A stretch of 9,725 bases of DNA from assembly GCA_963624095.1 (NCBI GenBank), contig CAVFNZ010000096.1, positions 1 to 9,725 on the forward strand, given 5' to 3'. Source of the DNA: Phocaeicola_A sp963624095. Lineage in GTDB: Bacteria > Bacteroidota > Bacteroidia > Bacteroidales > Bacteroidaceae. A program made the position numbers and the translations under genes. Below are positions 1 through 8,041 of the stretch, piece after piece. Within the stretch, counting starts at the first letter, position 1, and every line of letters begins with the position of its first letter. The notes beneath the pieces were generated by a model. That model ran no database searches, had not been told where the DNA came from, and saw only the letters and a program-made list of their open reading frames with translations.

Positions 1-1
1 G

Positions 2-226
2 CTCGCCGGAGGCCGTATAGACATTGTGGCATGGACCGCCCGCTACGTTTACGTCCTGGAACTGAAACTGCAGAAGAACGGAGGTCTTGCCGCCGCGGCT
101 GAACAGATAAAGCGAAACGGCTATGCCGAGCCTTTCAAGGCGGACGCCCGCACACCCGTCTGTCTGGCCATCGAGTTGGACGATTCGGGCAAGGGGCTGC
201 TCGACTGGCAGGAAGTGAAGGCATGA
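2..226 (+). CDS. PD-(D/E)XK nuclease-like protein, 3' end only (5' end outside the window)
   Basis: Only the last 74 codons are present, in frame from base 2 to the TGA at 224-226. The visible part reads GRIDIVAW, about ten residues, then VLELKL. This is the Asp ... Glu-x-Lys arrangement of a PD-(D/E)XK nuclease core, in which these side chains hold the catalytic metal. The tail (AAAAEQIKRNGYAEPF, then a beta-strand-like segment) resembles the C-terminal domain of the Bacteroides proteins that join an AAA-ATPase-like domain to a PD-(D/E)XK domain. These are common multicopy genes of unclear role. The ATPase part is not visible, so the full architecture is inferred. The GTG at base 26 is an internal codon: the frame stays open upstream to the window edge. 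A 566-bp gap separates it from trxA, so it is probably not in the trxA operon. Confidence 0.75.
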   Translation, partial: LAGGRIDIVAWTARYVYVLELKLQKNGGLAAAAEQIKRNGYAEPFKADARTPVCLAIELDDSGKGLLDWQEVKA

Positions 227-518
227 AGTCGGTGCGTTCCCTCTCACGGGAAACGAGCTTACATTCCGAAAGAATGACCGTCAAGCGAAACGAGGTATAG
301 TCTCAACAACATTACGGTTCTGATTGCGGAAACCCCTTTCCCAGGACGTACAGCCATGCACCCTCATGTCGTATGGTGTCACGTCGCCCCCTCCGCGACC
401 TTATCGAGTTATTTTACTAAGATGCTTCATCTTTAGTTAATACCTTACTGTAATATTCACGGAACAGCGTAAATCATCGCGAAAACCTATGAACAAACCG
501 ACAATGTTTTAACGGACT
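227..518. other. Intergenic region without a recognised gene
   Basis: No convincing coding region or RNA gene is visible between the nuclease-like gene and the repeat array. A small imperfect hairpin lies at about 416-437: AAGATG at 419-424 and CATCTT at 428-433 around a 3-nt loop, with further pairing outside. It has no T-run, so a terminator role for the upstream gene is only possible. A 12-bp word at 357-368 (TGCACCCTCATG) recurs as its exact reverse complement at 579-590 inside the array. Confidence 0.5.
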
Positions 519-633
519 CCAAGGAAGCGCATCTATAGGTGCTAACGATGCGCTTCCTTAACCCCTAACGAAGCGCATCATGAGGGTGCATAAAAGCGCA
601 TCGTTGGATTGCATAAAAGCGCATCTTCGGGTT
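519..633. repeat. Five-unit tandem array, 23-bp period, core A(A/T)GCGC(A/T)TC
   Basis: The 9-bp core starts at 525, 548, 571, 594 and 617, exactly 23 bp apart each time. Four cores are AAGCGCATC. The second, ATGCGCTTC, reads like the core on the opposite strand. Units four and five share 15 identical bases (GCATAAAAGCGCATC at 588-602 and 611-625), and units two and three share CTAACGA before the core. Because unit two is inverted, bases 521-533 and 547-559 form a perfect 13-bp inverted repeat around a 13-nt loop. A degraded sixth unit may follow at 634. The array ends about 60 bp before the trxA -33 box. Its function is unknown: it could be an operator array, an extragenic repeat family or a minisatellite. 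Confidence 0.85.
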
Positions 634-693
634 GCGTGAATCTTCAGCACAATCTCGCCAGCCAACGCATCAACAAAATCCATGATAAGGAGT

Positions 694-723
694 TTTGTTT
701 TTCAGAGATTTATTCTACCTTTG
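694..723 (+). promoter_or_regulatory. Bacteroidetes-type promoter for trxA
   Basis: A TACCTTTG box at 716-723 matches the Bacteroides -7 consensus TAnnTTTG. A TTTG at 694-697 lies 18 bp upstream, close to the usual -33 spacing. Transcription would start near 728-730 and give a leader of about 65 nt, rich in A and T before the start codon. Confidence 0.75.
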
Positions 724-792
724 CACGGAACAAGTGGCGAAAGCCACGTAAGGAACTGAAACTGAAAAACAAACTTTTAAAAACTGAATATT

Positions 793-1107
793 ATGGCATT
801 AGAAATCACAGACGCAAACTTCGAGGCTTTGGTCGCTGAGGGCAAGCCTGTAGTGGTAGACTTTTGGGCTACTTGGTGTGGCCCCTGCAAGAAAATCGGT
901 CCGGACATCGAAGCGTTGGCGGAACAGTATGCAGGACAGGTAACAATCGGTAAATGCAATGTGGACGAGAACGACGCGCTGCCGGGCAAGTTCGGCGTGC
1001 GCAACATCCCCACCGTGCTGTTTATCAAGAACGGTGAGCTGGTGGACAAGCAAGTGGGCGCCGCTCCCAAGGCCACTTTCGAGGAGAAGATTAAGGCGCT
1101 GCTCTAA
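793..1107 (+). CDS. trxA: Thioredoxin
   Basis: A cytoplasmic thiol-disulfide oxidoreductase of 104 residues, the normal length for a stand-alone thioredoxin. The redox-active site WCGPC lies at residues 28-32 in the context FWATWCGPCKK. The conserved cis-proline is P73 in NIPT, followed by the VLFIKNGE strand and the VGAAPKATFEEKI C-terminal helix. Reduced by thioredoxin reductase, it supplies electrons to reductases and repairs protein disulfides. An additional cysteine, C55, lies outside the active site. There is no signal peptide, so it is the cytosolic form rather than a periplasmic TlpA-like protein. The ATG at 793 directly precedes the first beta strand and follows an A/T-rich leader without a Shine-Dalgarno sequence, as usual in this phylum. 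It has its own promoter at 694-723; the next gene lies 149 bp downstream. Confidence 0.97.
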   Translation: MALEITDANFEALVAEGKPVVVDFWATWCGPCKKIGPDIEALAEQYAGQVTIGKCNVDENDALPGKFGVRNIPTVLFIKNGELVDKQVGAAPKATFEEKIKALL

Positions 1108-1171
1108 TCTTTCCGTTCCTCTATCAGAAAACACACAAGGCGAAGTATCCGTCGAGCGGCGCGCAAGCCAC

Positions 1172-1201
1172 GCGAAGCAAGGGTTCTTCGCTTTGCTTTT
1201 T
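1172..1201 (+). terminator. Possible weak terminator or attenuator after trxA
   Basis: AAGCAA at 1175-1180 can pair with TTGCTT at 1193-1198, or alternatively GCGAA with TTCGC. A run of five T follows at 1197-1201. The stem is short, so partial read-through into the next genes is likely. A second compact hairpin (CCGGC at 1218-1222, GCCGG at 1226-1230, loop ACC) lies just upstream of the following start codon and lacks a T-run. No clear TAnnTTTG promoter is visible in this gap. Confidence 0.4.
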
Positions 1202-1256
1202 ATCCACCACACCCCCACCGGCACCGCCGGGACGGGACAACCAATAAATTGCGACT

Positions 1257-1592
1257 ATGGCAGAAAAAGACGAATTCCTCTTGGAGGACGAAGACGATGA
1301 GAAGACCATTGAGTTTATAAAGAATTACTTGCCGCAGGAGTTGAAAGAGAAATTCTCCGATGACGAGCTTTACTATTTCCTGGACGTGATTGTGGACTAC
1401 TACACCACAAGCGGATGCCTGGATGCCGCGCCGGACAAGGACGGATACATCGACATCGACCAGGATGAGATTGTGAAGTACATCGTGAAGGAAGCGAAAA
1501 AGGACAAGATGGGCGACTACGACCCGGAGGATATCCTCTTCGTCGTTCAAGGCGAAATGGAATACGGCAACTCCATCGGTCAGGTGGAATAG
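1257..1592 (+). CDS. Small acidic protein of unknown function with an EF-hand-like loop
   Basis: An unrecognised protein of 111 residues, strongly acidic: residues 3-15 are mostly Asp and Glu. It has no signal peptide or membrane segment and is probably cytosolic. It appears mainly helical (residues 16-50 and 70-82). Residues 57-71 contain DKDGYIDIDQDE, close to an EF-hand calcium loop with Asp-x-Asp-Gly-x-Ile spacing. However, the canonical first ligand is Ala57 or Ala58 and the twelfth is Gln69, with Asp70 and Glu71 just after, so calcium binding is uncertain. The ATG at 1257 fits the start of the acidic region. The gene ends 37 bp before topB in the same orientation, which suggests co-transcription and perhaps a functional link to topoisomerase III or DNA metabolism. 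That link is inference from position only. Confidence 0.85.
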   Translation: MAEKDEFLLEDEDDEKTIEFIKNYLPQELKEKFSDDELYYFLDVIVDYYTTSGCLDAAPDKDGYIDIDQDEIVKYIVKEAKKDKMGDYDPEDILFVVQGEMEYGNSIGQVE

Positions 1593-1629
1593 GAACCGGA
1601 CGATTCGAGATAAACAAACAAGACACGGA

Positions 1630-3654
1630 ATGATAGTTTGCATTGCCGAGAAACCGAGCGTAGCGAAAGATATAGCGGATGTGTTGGGTGCCAAGTCGCG
1701 GCACGAGGGATACATCGAAGGGAACGGATACCAGGTGACATGGACTTTCGGTCACTTGTGTACCCTCAAGGAGCCGCATGAGTACACGCCGACGTGGAAA
1801 CGGTGGTCGCTCGGCAGCCTGCCCATGATACCGCCGCGCTTCGGCATCAAGCTGATAGCGGACAGCGGCATAGAGAAGCAGTTCAAAATCATTGAACGGC
1901 TGATGCAACAGGCGGACGGCATCATCAACTGCGGCGATGCCGGACAGGAAGGTGAGCTCATTCAACGCTGGGTGATGCAGAAGGCGGGAGCCAAATGTCC
2001 CGTGAAGCGGCTCTGGATTTCATCGTTGACGGAAGAATCGATACGCGAAGGGTTCGCGCACCTGAAAGACCAATCGGAATTCCAGTCGCTCTATGAGGCG
2101 GGACTGTCACGAGCCATCGGCGACTGGACTTTGGGCATGAACGCCACGCGCCTCTACACGCTGAAGTACGGGCAAAACCGCCAGGTGCTCTCCATCGGAC
2201 GGGTGCAGACACCTACGTTGGCACTAATCGTGAACCGGCAGCTGGAGATACGGAACTTCAAGCCGGAGCCTTACTGGGAGCTGAAGACGACGTACCGCGA
2301 CACGACGTTCACCGCCACAAAAGGGCGGTTCACCAGCAAGGAGGAGGGCGAACAGTTCCTGGAGACAGTGAAACAGCATCCGTTCACCATCACGGACGTG
2401 TCGGCCAAGAAGGGGACGGAAGCCCCGCCCCGATTGTTCGACCTCACCTCGCTGCAGGTGGAGTGCAACAAGAAGTTCGCCTACTCCGCCGATGACACGT
2501 TGCGCCTCATCCAATCGCTTTACGAAAAGAAATACACCACCTATCCGCGTGTGGACACTACATTCCTGAGCGACGACATCTACCCGAAATGCCCCGGCAT
2601 CCTGGCCGGACTGAAGGACTATGCCGCCTACACGGCCCCGTTGGCCGGCAAGAAACTGCCGAAGTCGAAGAAGGTGTTCGACAACTCGAAGGTGACGGAC
2701 CACCACGCCATCATCCCCACGGGTGTCTACCCGCAAAACCTGACGGACATGGAGCGCAGGGTGTACGACCTTGTGGCACGGCGGTTCATCTCCGTCTTCT
2801 ATCCCGACTGCAAATTCTCCACCACAACCGTACTGGGCAAGGTGGAGCGGATAGAGTTCAAGGTGACAGGCAAGCAGATTCTGGACCCGGGATGGCGCGT
2901 ACTCTATCAAAAGGATGTCACCGAAGAGAAGGACAATGAGAAAAACGGCGACGAAGAGCGTGTCCTTCCCCTCTTCACCGTCGGTGAGAGCGGACCGCAC
3001 ACACCGGACCTGAGCGAGAAGTGGACACAACCGCCCAAACCCTACACGGAAGCCACGCTGTTGCGTGCCATGGAGACAGCCGGCAAATCGGTGGAGAACG
3101 AGGAGTTGCGCGACGCGCTGAAGGAGAACGGCATAGGTCGCCCCTCCACGCGTGCCGCCATCATAGAGACCCTGTTCAAACGACGCTACATACGCAAGGA
3201 GCGCAAGAACCTGATTGCCACGGACACGGGCATCGAACTGATTCAACTGATACACGAGGAGTTGCTGAAGTCCGCCGAGCTGACGGGTATTTGGGAGAAG
3301 AAGTTGCGCGAGATAGAGAAGAAGAACTACGACGCGCGAACGTTCCTCGAAGAGTTGAAGCAGATGGTGCGCGACCTGGTGCAACAGGTGCTGAGCGACA
3401 ACACCAACCGGCGGATAACGGTACAGCCCGAAGAGCCTGCACCGAAAGCCAAAAGCGCACCCCGCGCGAAGAGGAACACCGCCAAGAAGAAGGAGAGCCA
3501 GTCCGCCCCCAAGGAGGATTTGACCGGCAAGCCTTGTCCGCTCTGCGGCAAGGGCACTCTCCTCAAAGGAAACACGGCCTACGGTTGTTCGGAATGGCGC
3601 AACGGATGTACGTACCGGGTTCCGTTCACGAACAAACCAACCAAAGAAAATTAG
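1630..3654 (+). CDS. topB: DNA topoisomerase III (type IA)
   Basis: A type IA topoisomerase of 674 residues, which cuts one DNA strand, passes another through and reseals it, acting on negatively supercoiled DNA and on recombination or replication intermediates. The N-terminus IAEKPSVAKDIADVLGA carries the first Toprim glutamate, E7. The metal site follows as D103-A-G-Q-E107-G-E109; Gly at 105 in place of the second Asp of DxD is usual for the DAGxEGEL type of TopB. GRVQTPTLALIV lies near residues 190-201. The catalytic tyrosine is Y305 in TTYPRVD, next to R307. The ENGIGRPSTRA motif characteristic of the family follows around residue 500. A Lys/Ala/Pro-rich linker (about 597-628) leads to a C-terminal zinc ribbon with C636, C639, C653 and C660. 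The ATG at 1630 opens directly into the Toprim strand. The gene lies 37 bp after the acidic-protein gene and 6 bp before the hybrid sensor gene. Confidence 0.96.
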   Translation: MIVCIAEKPSVAKDIADVLGAKSRHEGYIEGNGYQVTWTFGHLCTLKEPHEYTPTWKRWSLGSLPMIPPRFGIKLIADSGIEKQFKIIERLMQQADGIINCGDAGQEGELIQRWVMQKAGAKCPVKRLWISSLTEESIREGFAHLKDQSEFQSLYEAGLSRAIGDWTLGMNATRLYTLKYGQNRQVLSIGRVQTPTLALIVNRQLEIRNFKPEPYWELKTTYRDTTFTATKGRFTSKEEGEQFLETVKQHPFTITDVSAKKGTEAPPRLFDLTSLQVECNKKFAYSADDTLRLIQSLYEKKYTTYPRVDTTFLSDDIYPKCPGILAGLKDYAAYTAPLAGKKLPKSKKVFDNSKVTDHHAIIPTGVYPQNLTDMERRVYDLVARRFISVFYPDCKFSTTTVLGKVERIEFKVTGKQILDPGWRVLYQKDVTEEKDNEKNGDEERVLPLFTVGESGPHTPDLSEKWTQPPKPYTEATLLRAMETAGKSVENEELRDALKENGIGRPSTRAAIIETLFKRRYIRKERKNLIATDTGIELIQLIHEELLKSAELTGIWEKKLREIEKKNYDARTFLEELKQMVRDLVQQVLSDNTNRRITVQPEEPAPKAKSAPRAKRNTAKKKESQSAPKEDLTGKPCPLCGKGTLLKGNTAYGCSEWRNGCTYRVPFTNKPTKEN

Positions 3655-3660
3655 AAAGAT

Positions 3661-6600
3661 ATGCGAAAGAGGCTGTTCATACAATTGTTGTCGCTGTGCT
3701 GCACCGTGACGTTCGTATCCACCCGGGTGGAGGCGCAGTCGGACTATACCATCACCTCCTACCTGCCCAACAAAGAGTTGACGCAGAACACCTCTACCAG
3801 TATCATACAAGACCGCAAGGGCTTCATGTGGCTCTCCACCTGGGACGGCCTGACTAAGTTTGACGGGTACAACTTCCGGAACTACAAGGCGCATCCGGGC
3901 GACAAGGTGGAGTTGTCCAACAACCGTCTGATACATGTCAGCGAAGATTGTGCCGGATACATCTGGGTGGTCTGCTACGACGGCAAGGTGAGCCGCTTCA
4001 ATCCGGAAACGGAATCCTTCGAGGCCGTCGCTATCCCGAACGATTTCACCGCCAAGACGATACAGTGCTTCAAGAACGGACATGTTTGGATAAATAACGG
4101 CAACAACCGCACTGTCCGCATGACCATAGACACGCTGACACACCATGTAAAAGCGGATTTCCAGTTCCAAAGTGACGGCGACCCGCGTACGGAATTCATC
4201 AGTATGCACGAGGACGCGCCGGGCAACGAGTGGATTCTCGCCACGCAGAGCGGACTCTACCTGTTGTCAAAGGGCGAGGACAAGGTGCGGCGCATCCGCG
4301 GGAGTGAGGACAAAGGTTTTCACTGCTATTGCGAGACAAACAACGAAGTGCTGCTGGGTGCCGACAATGGCGAGGTGTGGCATTACAGCAAAATCAAACA
4401 ACAGTTCTACACCGAACGTGTCAATGCCGCGTCAAAGGTAAAGTTCATCCAAAGGTTCGACTCGCTGTTGGTCTACGCCACCGCCAACGACGGATTCTTC
4501 GTGAAAGACGACACCGGGCGACTGGACCACTACCCCAACCCGGGGTCAGACCCGACGAAACGGGGCATACGCAACATGTACGTCGACCACAACGGACTGG
4601 TGTGGATGGAAACGCCTTCACTCTCGCTCACCCTGTTCAGCCTGAAGGAGCGGACGTTCCGTCACATCCCCTTCAAGAGCGGAAAGAAAAACACGCGCGA
4701 AGGCTTCGGGCTGAAAATACTGGAAGATGAGATTGGCAATGAATGGGTCTATCCCTACTTCGGGGAACTGGCCTACTTCAAGCGAGGAGAACTGACTCCG
4801 TTCACCGAGCTAAACAAGGAGCTGGAGTGGAACGCGTCGGACAGCCACTACCGGTTCTACTGCGACAAGCAGAACAATCTGTGGGTTTCAACCTCCCGGT
4901 GGACAGGAAAGATATCGCCGCGCAACCCACAGTACCACCGCACGTTGCTCAACCGCAGCAACTCGGCCAAGCCCGAGGAAAACACCTTCCGGGCTATCTG
5001 CAAAACCGGCGACGGAAAGATTTGGACAGGCAACAAGTTCGGAGAAATCGTCATCTACACGGATGACTTCCGGTTTGTCGGTAAACTGACACCCCAGGGA
5101 GGCATCACCTCCAACCCACTGGAACGCACGACCATGGGCGTAGCCTACGCCATCGAACAAGACAGCAAAGGACGCATCTGGATAGGCACCAAGGGAGAAG
5201 GTCTGTTTCGGATAATCCCCGTTGCGGCCAACCGCTACGACATCAAGCAGTTCAAGTCCGACAACAAGGAGACTTACAGCGTCAGTTCAAACCAAATCTA
5301 TGCACTCCACGAGGACAAGAATCACCGCCTGTGGATAGGGACTTACGAAGGCGGACTCAACTACCTGGACGAGAGTGACCCGCAACATCCACGCTTCATC
5401 CACTATTACAACGAGTTAAAGAGTTACCCCATACAGGACGGGGACAAGATATACAGCATCACATCGGACGACAAGGGATGCCTGTGGGTAGGTTCGTCCA
5501 ACGGCATCCTCACGGCTCGTCGGCCCATCGGGAAGCCGGAAGATATCCGCTTCCGTCTGCATCAACGTATCCCCGGCGACAGTAGCAGTCTGGGCAGCAA
5601 CAACGTGCAGTACCTCTATCACGCCTCGGACGACCAGATCTACGTCGCCTCCTTTGGCGGCGGATTCAGCCGGGCTAAGTGGCAAACGGACAGTCTGCTC
5701 ACCTTCACCACCTACACCTCGGGCAACGGCCTGCAGTCCGACATCGTCTTCTCCATCCAGGAGGACAATCAGAAGAAGTTGTGGATGGCCTGCGGCAGTG
5801 GCATGAGCTGCTACGACCTACAGACGCGGACGCTCAGCAAATGGGACGAGGACCAAATCGGATTCCAACCGGTGTTCAACGAGGGCGGAGCCATCCTTAC
5901 CGACAAAGGAGAGATAACCTTTGTCAGCCTGACGGGTCTGTTCCACTTCCGTCCGTCCAACATCGCCAAGAGCGACTTCGTGCCCTCGCTCGTTTTCACC
6001 CAGCTAAGGCTGGGCGACCACACCATCCAACCATTGGAGAGCGAGATACTGCCCAAGCACATCGACTACATGGAGCGCGTCCGCATCCCGCACGAGGAGA
6101 ACTACTTCACCATACGTTACGCCACGCTGGAGATGGCGCATCCCTACAGCGTGCAGTATGCCTACAAACTCGAAGGGTTCGACAATGAGTGGCACCAGGC
6201 TGGCAACCAGCGGTCGGTCACCTACACCAACCTCCCCACCGGGAAGTATACGTTGCTGGTGCGCTCCACCAACGGCGACGGCGTGTGGGTGGACAATCTG
6301 CGGAAGCTGGAGATTGAGATTCTCCCCTCTTTCTGGGAGACACCGGTGGCATGGCTCATCTACATCCTGCTGCTCATCGGAATCGGCACCATCGCGGCGA
6401 AAGTGATTTCCACCGTCTATCGGTTGCGCAACAAGGTGTACATCGAGCAACAGCTGACGGACATCAAGCTGCAGTTCTTCACCAACATCTCGCACGACTT
6501 GCGCACGCCGCTCACGCTGATAACGGCTCCCATCGAGAATCTGTTGCAGAACAAAGATGTGCCGCCCTTCGTCAAGGAGCAGCTGCGTCTGATAAAGCGC

Positions 6601-8031
6601 AACACGGACGGCATCCTGAAACTGGTGAACCAGATACTGGATTTCCGCAAGATACAGAGTCACAAGATGAAACTGGTGGTGGAGGAATTGGACATTATCC
6701 CGTTCATCTCACGCGTCATGACCAACTTCAAGGCTTTGGCACTGGAGCGCGACATTCATTTCACGTTCACCCACAACGTGGACCAGTGTTTCGTGTGGAC
6801 CGACTCGGACAAGCTGGAGAAGATTCTCTTCAACCTGCTATCCAACGCCTTCAAGTTCACCGAATCGGGCAAACGGATAGAGGTTCGCTTCAGCAAAGGT
6901 GAGAAGGAGTACAGCATCGAGGTTTGCGACGAGGGCATCGGCATCCCGCAACATTGGCAACACGAGGTGTTCTCGCGCTTCACCAGCTACAAGGACAAGA
7001 CCATCACGGGCAATCCCTCCACGGGTATCGGTCTCTCCATCGTCAAGGAATTGGTGGACCTGCTCAGGGGCACGGTGACGCTGACCAGCCACGAGGACAA
7101 GGGGAGCACCTTCCGTCTGACCTTCCCGCTGGGCAAGGAACATTACGTTTCGGGTACGGAGATTATCGTGCAAGACCGGGACAGCCATGCCGGACAACGC
7201 TCGCCACAGACGGCCGAAGGCACGGCAGACAAGCAACCCCAGATACCCACCCTGCTGATTGTGGAGGACAACAACGACATGCGGCACTTCCTGCGCGACA
7301 TCTTCAGCGAGCAGTACCAGGTGTTGGAGGCTTCCGACGGAAAGGCCGGACTGGCGACCGCCCTCAAGAGAGTACCCGACCTCATCATCAGTGACGTGAT
7401 GATGCCGGTGATGGACGGCGTAGAGCTGGTAAGCCAACTGAAGAGCGAAATCTCCACCAGCCATATCCCCGTCATCCTCCTCACGGCGAAATCGGCCATC
7501 GAGAGTCAGCTCAGCGCGCTGAAAGAGGGTGCGGACGACTACATCACGAAACCCTTCAGTGCCACTTACCTGAAAGCCCGTGTGGAGAACCTGCTGGAGC
7601 AACGCCGCAAGCTGCAGGCCATCTACTGCAAGAAGTTGCTCACCGTCAATCCGCAACCCAAGGAGGAGGAGCCGATGGAGAATTACCTGTCCGAGCAGGA
7701 CCAGCTGTTCATGAACAAGCTGATTGCCTTGACGGAAGAGAATCTGGGCAACAGCGAACTGACCATCGACCTGTTGGTGAAGCAGTTCTACATGAGCCGC
7801 ACCAGTTTCTATGCCAAGATAAAGAACATCACCGGGCTCTCCCCCATCGAGTTTGTCCAGCAGATGCGCGTGAAACGGGCGGCGGAGATGATCGTGGAGA
7901 ACAAGTACAGCATCGCGGAGATAGCCAACCGCGTCGGGTTCAACGATGCCCACTACTTCAGTCGCTGTTTCAAGAAAGCCTACTCGGTATCGCCTACGGA
8001 GTACTTCCGGCGTTCAAAGAGCGGCATCTAA
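3661..8031 (+). CDS. Hybrid two-component system sensor kinase/response regulator (HTCS)
   Basis: A single 1456-residue chain containing a whole signalling pathway, as found in Bacteroidetes. A signal peptide (1-25, cleavage likely after VEA) is followed by a periplasmic sensor with about 12-14 propeller repeats, each with a (G)xxW(I/V/L) core such as GRIWIGT and HRLWIGT (to about residue 790), fitting two seven-bladed propellers. A Y_Y_Y-type Ig-like domain (about 805-890) and one membrane helix (about 897-917) come next. The cytoplasmic part has a HisKA domain with phospho-accepting H945 in NISHDLRTPL, and an ATPase domain with N1058/N1062, DEGIGIP at 1090 and TGIGLS at 1121. The receiver has E1202, D1203, phospho-acceptor D1245, T1275 and K1297. 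A C-terminal AraC-type DNA-binding domain spans about 1350-1455. All catalytic residues are intact. Characterised relatives bind oligosaccharides and activate polysaccharide-utilization loci, but no susC/susD or hydrolase gene is adjacent. It starts 6 nt after topB stops, so read-through expression is likely. Confidence 0.96.
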   Translation: MRKRLFIQLLSLCCTVTFVSTRVEAQSDYTITSYLPNKELTQNTSTSIIQDRKGFMWLSTWDGLTKFDGYNFRNYKAHPGDKVELSNNRLIHVSEDCAGYIWVVCYDGKVSRFNPETESFEAVAIPNDFTAKTIQCFKNGHVWINNGNNRTVRMTIDTLTHHVKADFQFQSDGDPRTEFISMHEDAPGNEWILATQSGLYLLSKGEDKVRRIRGSEDKGFHCYCETNNEVLLGADNGEVWHYSKIKQQFYTERVNAASKVKFIQRFDSLLVYATANDGFFVKDDTGRLDHYPNPGSDPTKRGIRNMYVDHNGLVWMETPSLSLTLFSLKERTFRHIPFKSGKKNTREGFGLKILEDEIGNEWVYPYFGELAYFKRGELTPFTELNKELEWNASDSHYRFYCDKQNNLWVSTSRWTGKISPRNPQYHRTLLNRSNSAKPEENTFRAICKTGDGKIWTGNKFGEIVIYTDDFRFVGKLTPQGGITSNPLERTTMGVAYAIEQDSKGRIWIGTKGEGLFRIIPVAANRYDIKQFKSDNKETYSVSSNQIYALHEDKNHRLWIGTYEGGLNYLDESDPQHPRFIHYYNELKSYPIQDGDKIYSITSDDKGCLWVGSSNGILTARRPIGKPEDIRFRLHQRIPGDSSSLGSNNVQYLYHASDDQIYVASFGGGFSRAKWQTDSLLTFTTYTSGNGLQSDIVFSIQEDNQKKLWMACGSGMSCYDLQTRTLSKWDEDQIGFQPVFNEGGAILTDKGEITFVSLTGLFHFRPSNIAKSDFVPSLVFTQLRLGDHTIQPLESEILPKHIDYMERVRIPHEENYFTIRYATLEMAHPYSVQYAYKLEGFDNEWHQAGNQRSVTYTNLPTGKYTLLVRSTNGDGVWVDNLRKLEIEILPSFWETPVAWLIYILLLIGIGTIAAKVISTVYRLRNKVYIEQQLTDIKLQFFTNISHDLRTPLTLITAPIENLLQNKDVPPFVKEQLRLIKRNTDGILKLVNQILDFRKIQSHKMKLVVEELDIIPFISRVMTNFKALALERDIHFTFTHNVDQCFVWTDSDKLEKILFNLLSNAFKFTESGKRIEVRFSKGEKEYSIEVCDEGIGIPQHWQHEVFSRFTSYKDKTITGNPSTGIGLSIVKELVDLLRGTVTLTSHEDKGSTFRLTFPLGKEHYVSGTEIIVQDRDSHAGQRSPQTAEGTADKQPQIPTLLIVEDNNDMRHFLRDIFSEQYQVLEASDGKAGLATALKRVPDLIISDVMMPVMDGVELVSQLKSEISTSHIPVILLTAKSAIESQLSALKEGADDYITKPFSATYLKARVENLLEQRRKLQAIYCKKLLTVNPQPKEEEPMENYLSEQDQLFMNKLIALTEENLGNSELTIDLLVKQFYMSRTSFYAKIKNITGLSPIEFVQQMRVKRAAEMIVENKYSIAEIANRVGFNDAHYFSRCFKKAYSVSPTEYFRRSKSGI

Positions 8032-8041
8032 GCACGCTACC

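Noticed and set aside
519..633. CRISPR array upstream of trxA
   Set aside because: The repeats are only 9-15 bp with 23-bp spacing, one unit is inverted, and the intervening sequence is too short to be spacers.
609..839. 76-codon + strand frame before trxA
   Set aside because: It runs through the repeat array and the trxA promoter and into trxA in another frame, without protein-like character.
1936..1956. Defective Toprim motif in topB (Gly105 in place of the second Asp)
   Set aside because: DAGxEGEL is a normal variant among topoisomerase III proteins, and the other catalytic residues are intact.
2224..4209. 661-codon open frame on the - strand
   Set aside because: It is antisense to topB and the sensor gene, both with full conserved motifs, and its translation shows no recognisable domain; long antisense frames are common in GC-rich coding DNA.
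6838..7953. 371-codon open frame on the - strand
   Set aside because: It lies opposite the kinase, receiver and DNA-binding domains of the regulator and its composition (Leu, His, Gln, Val rich) is that of a shadow frame.
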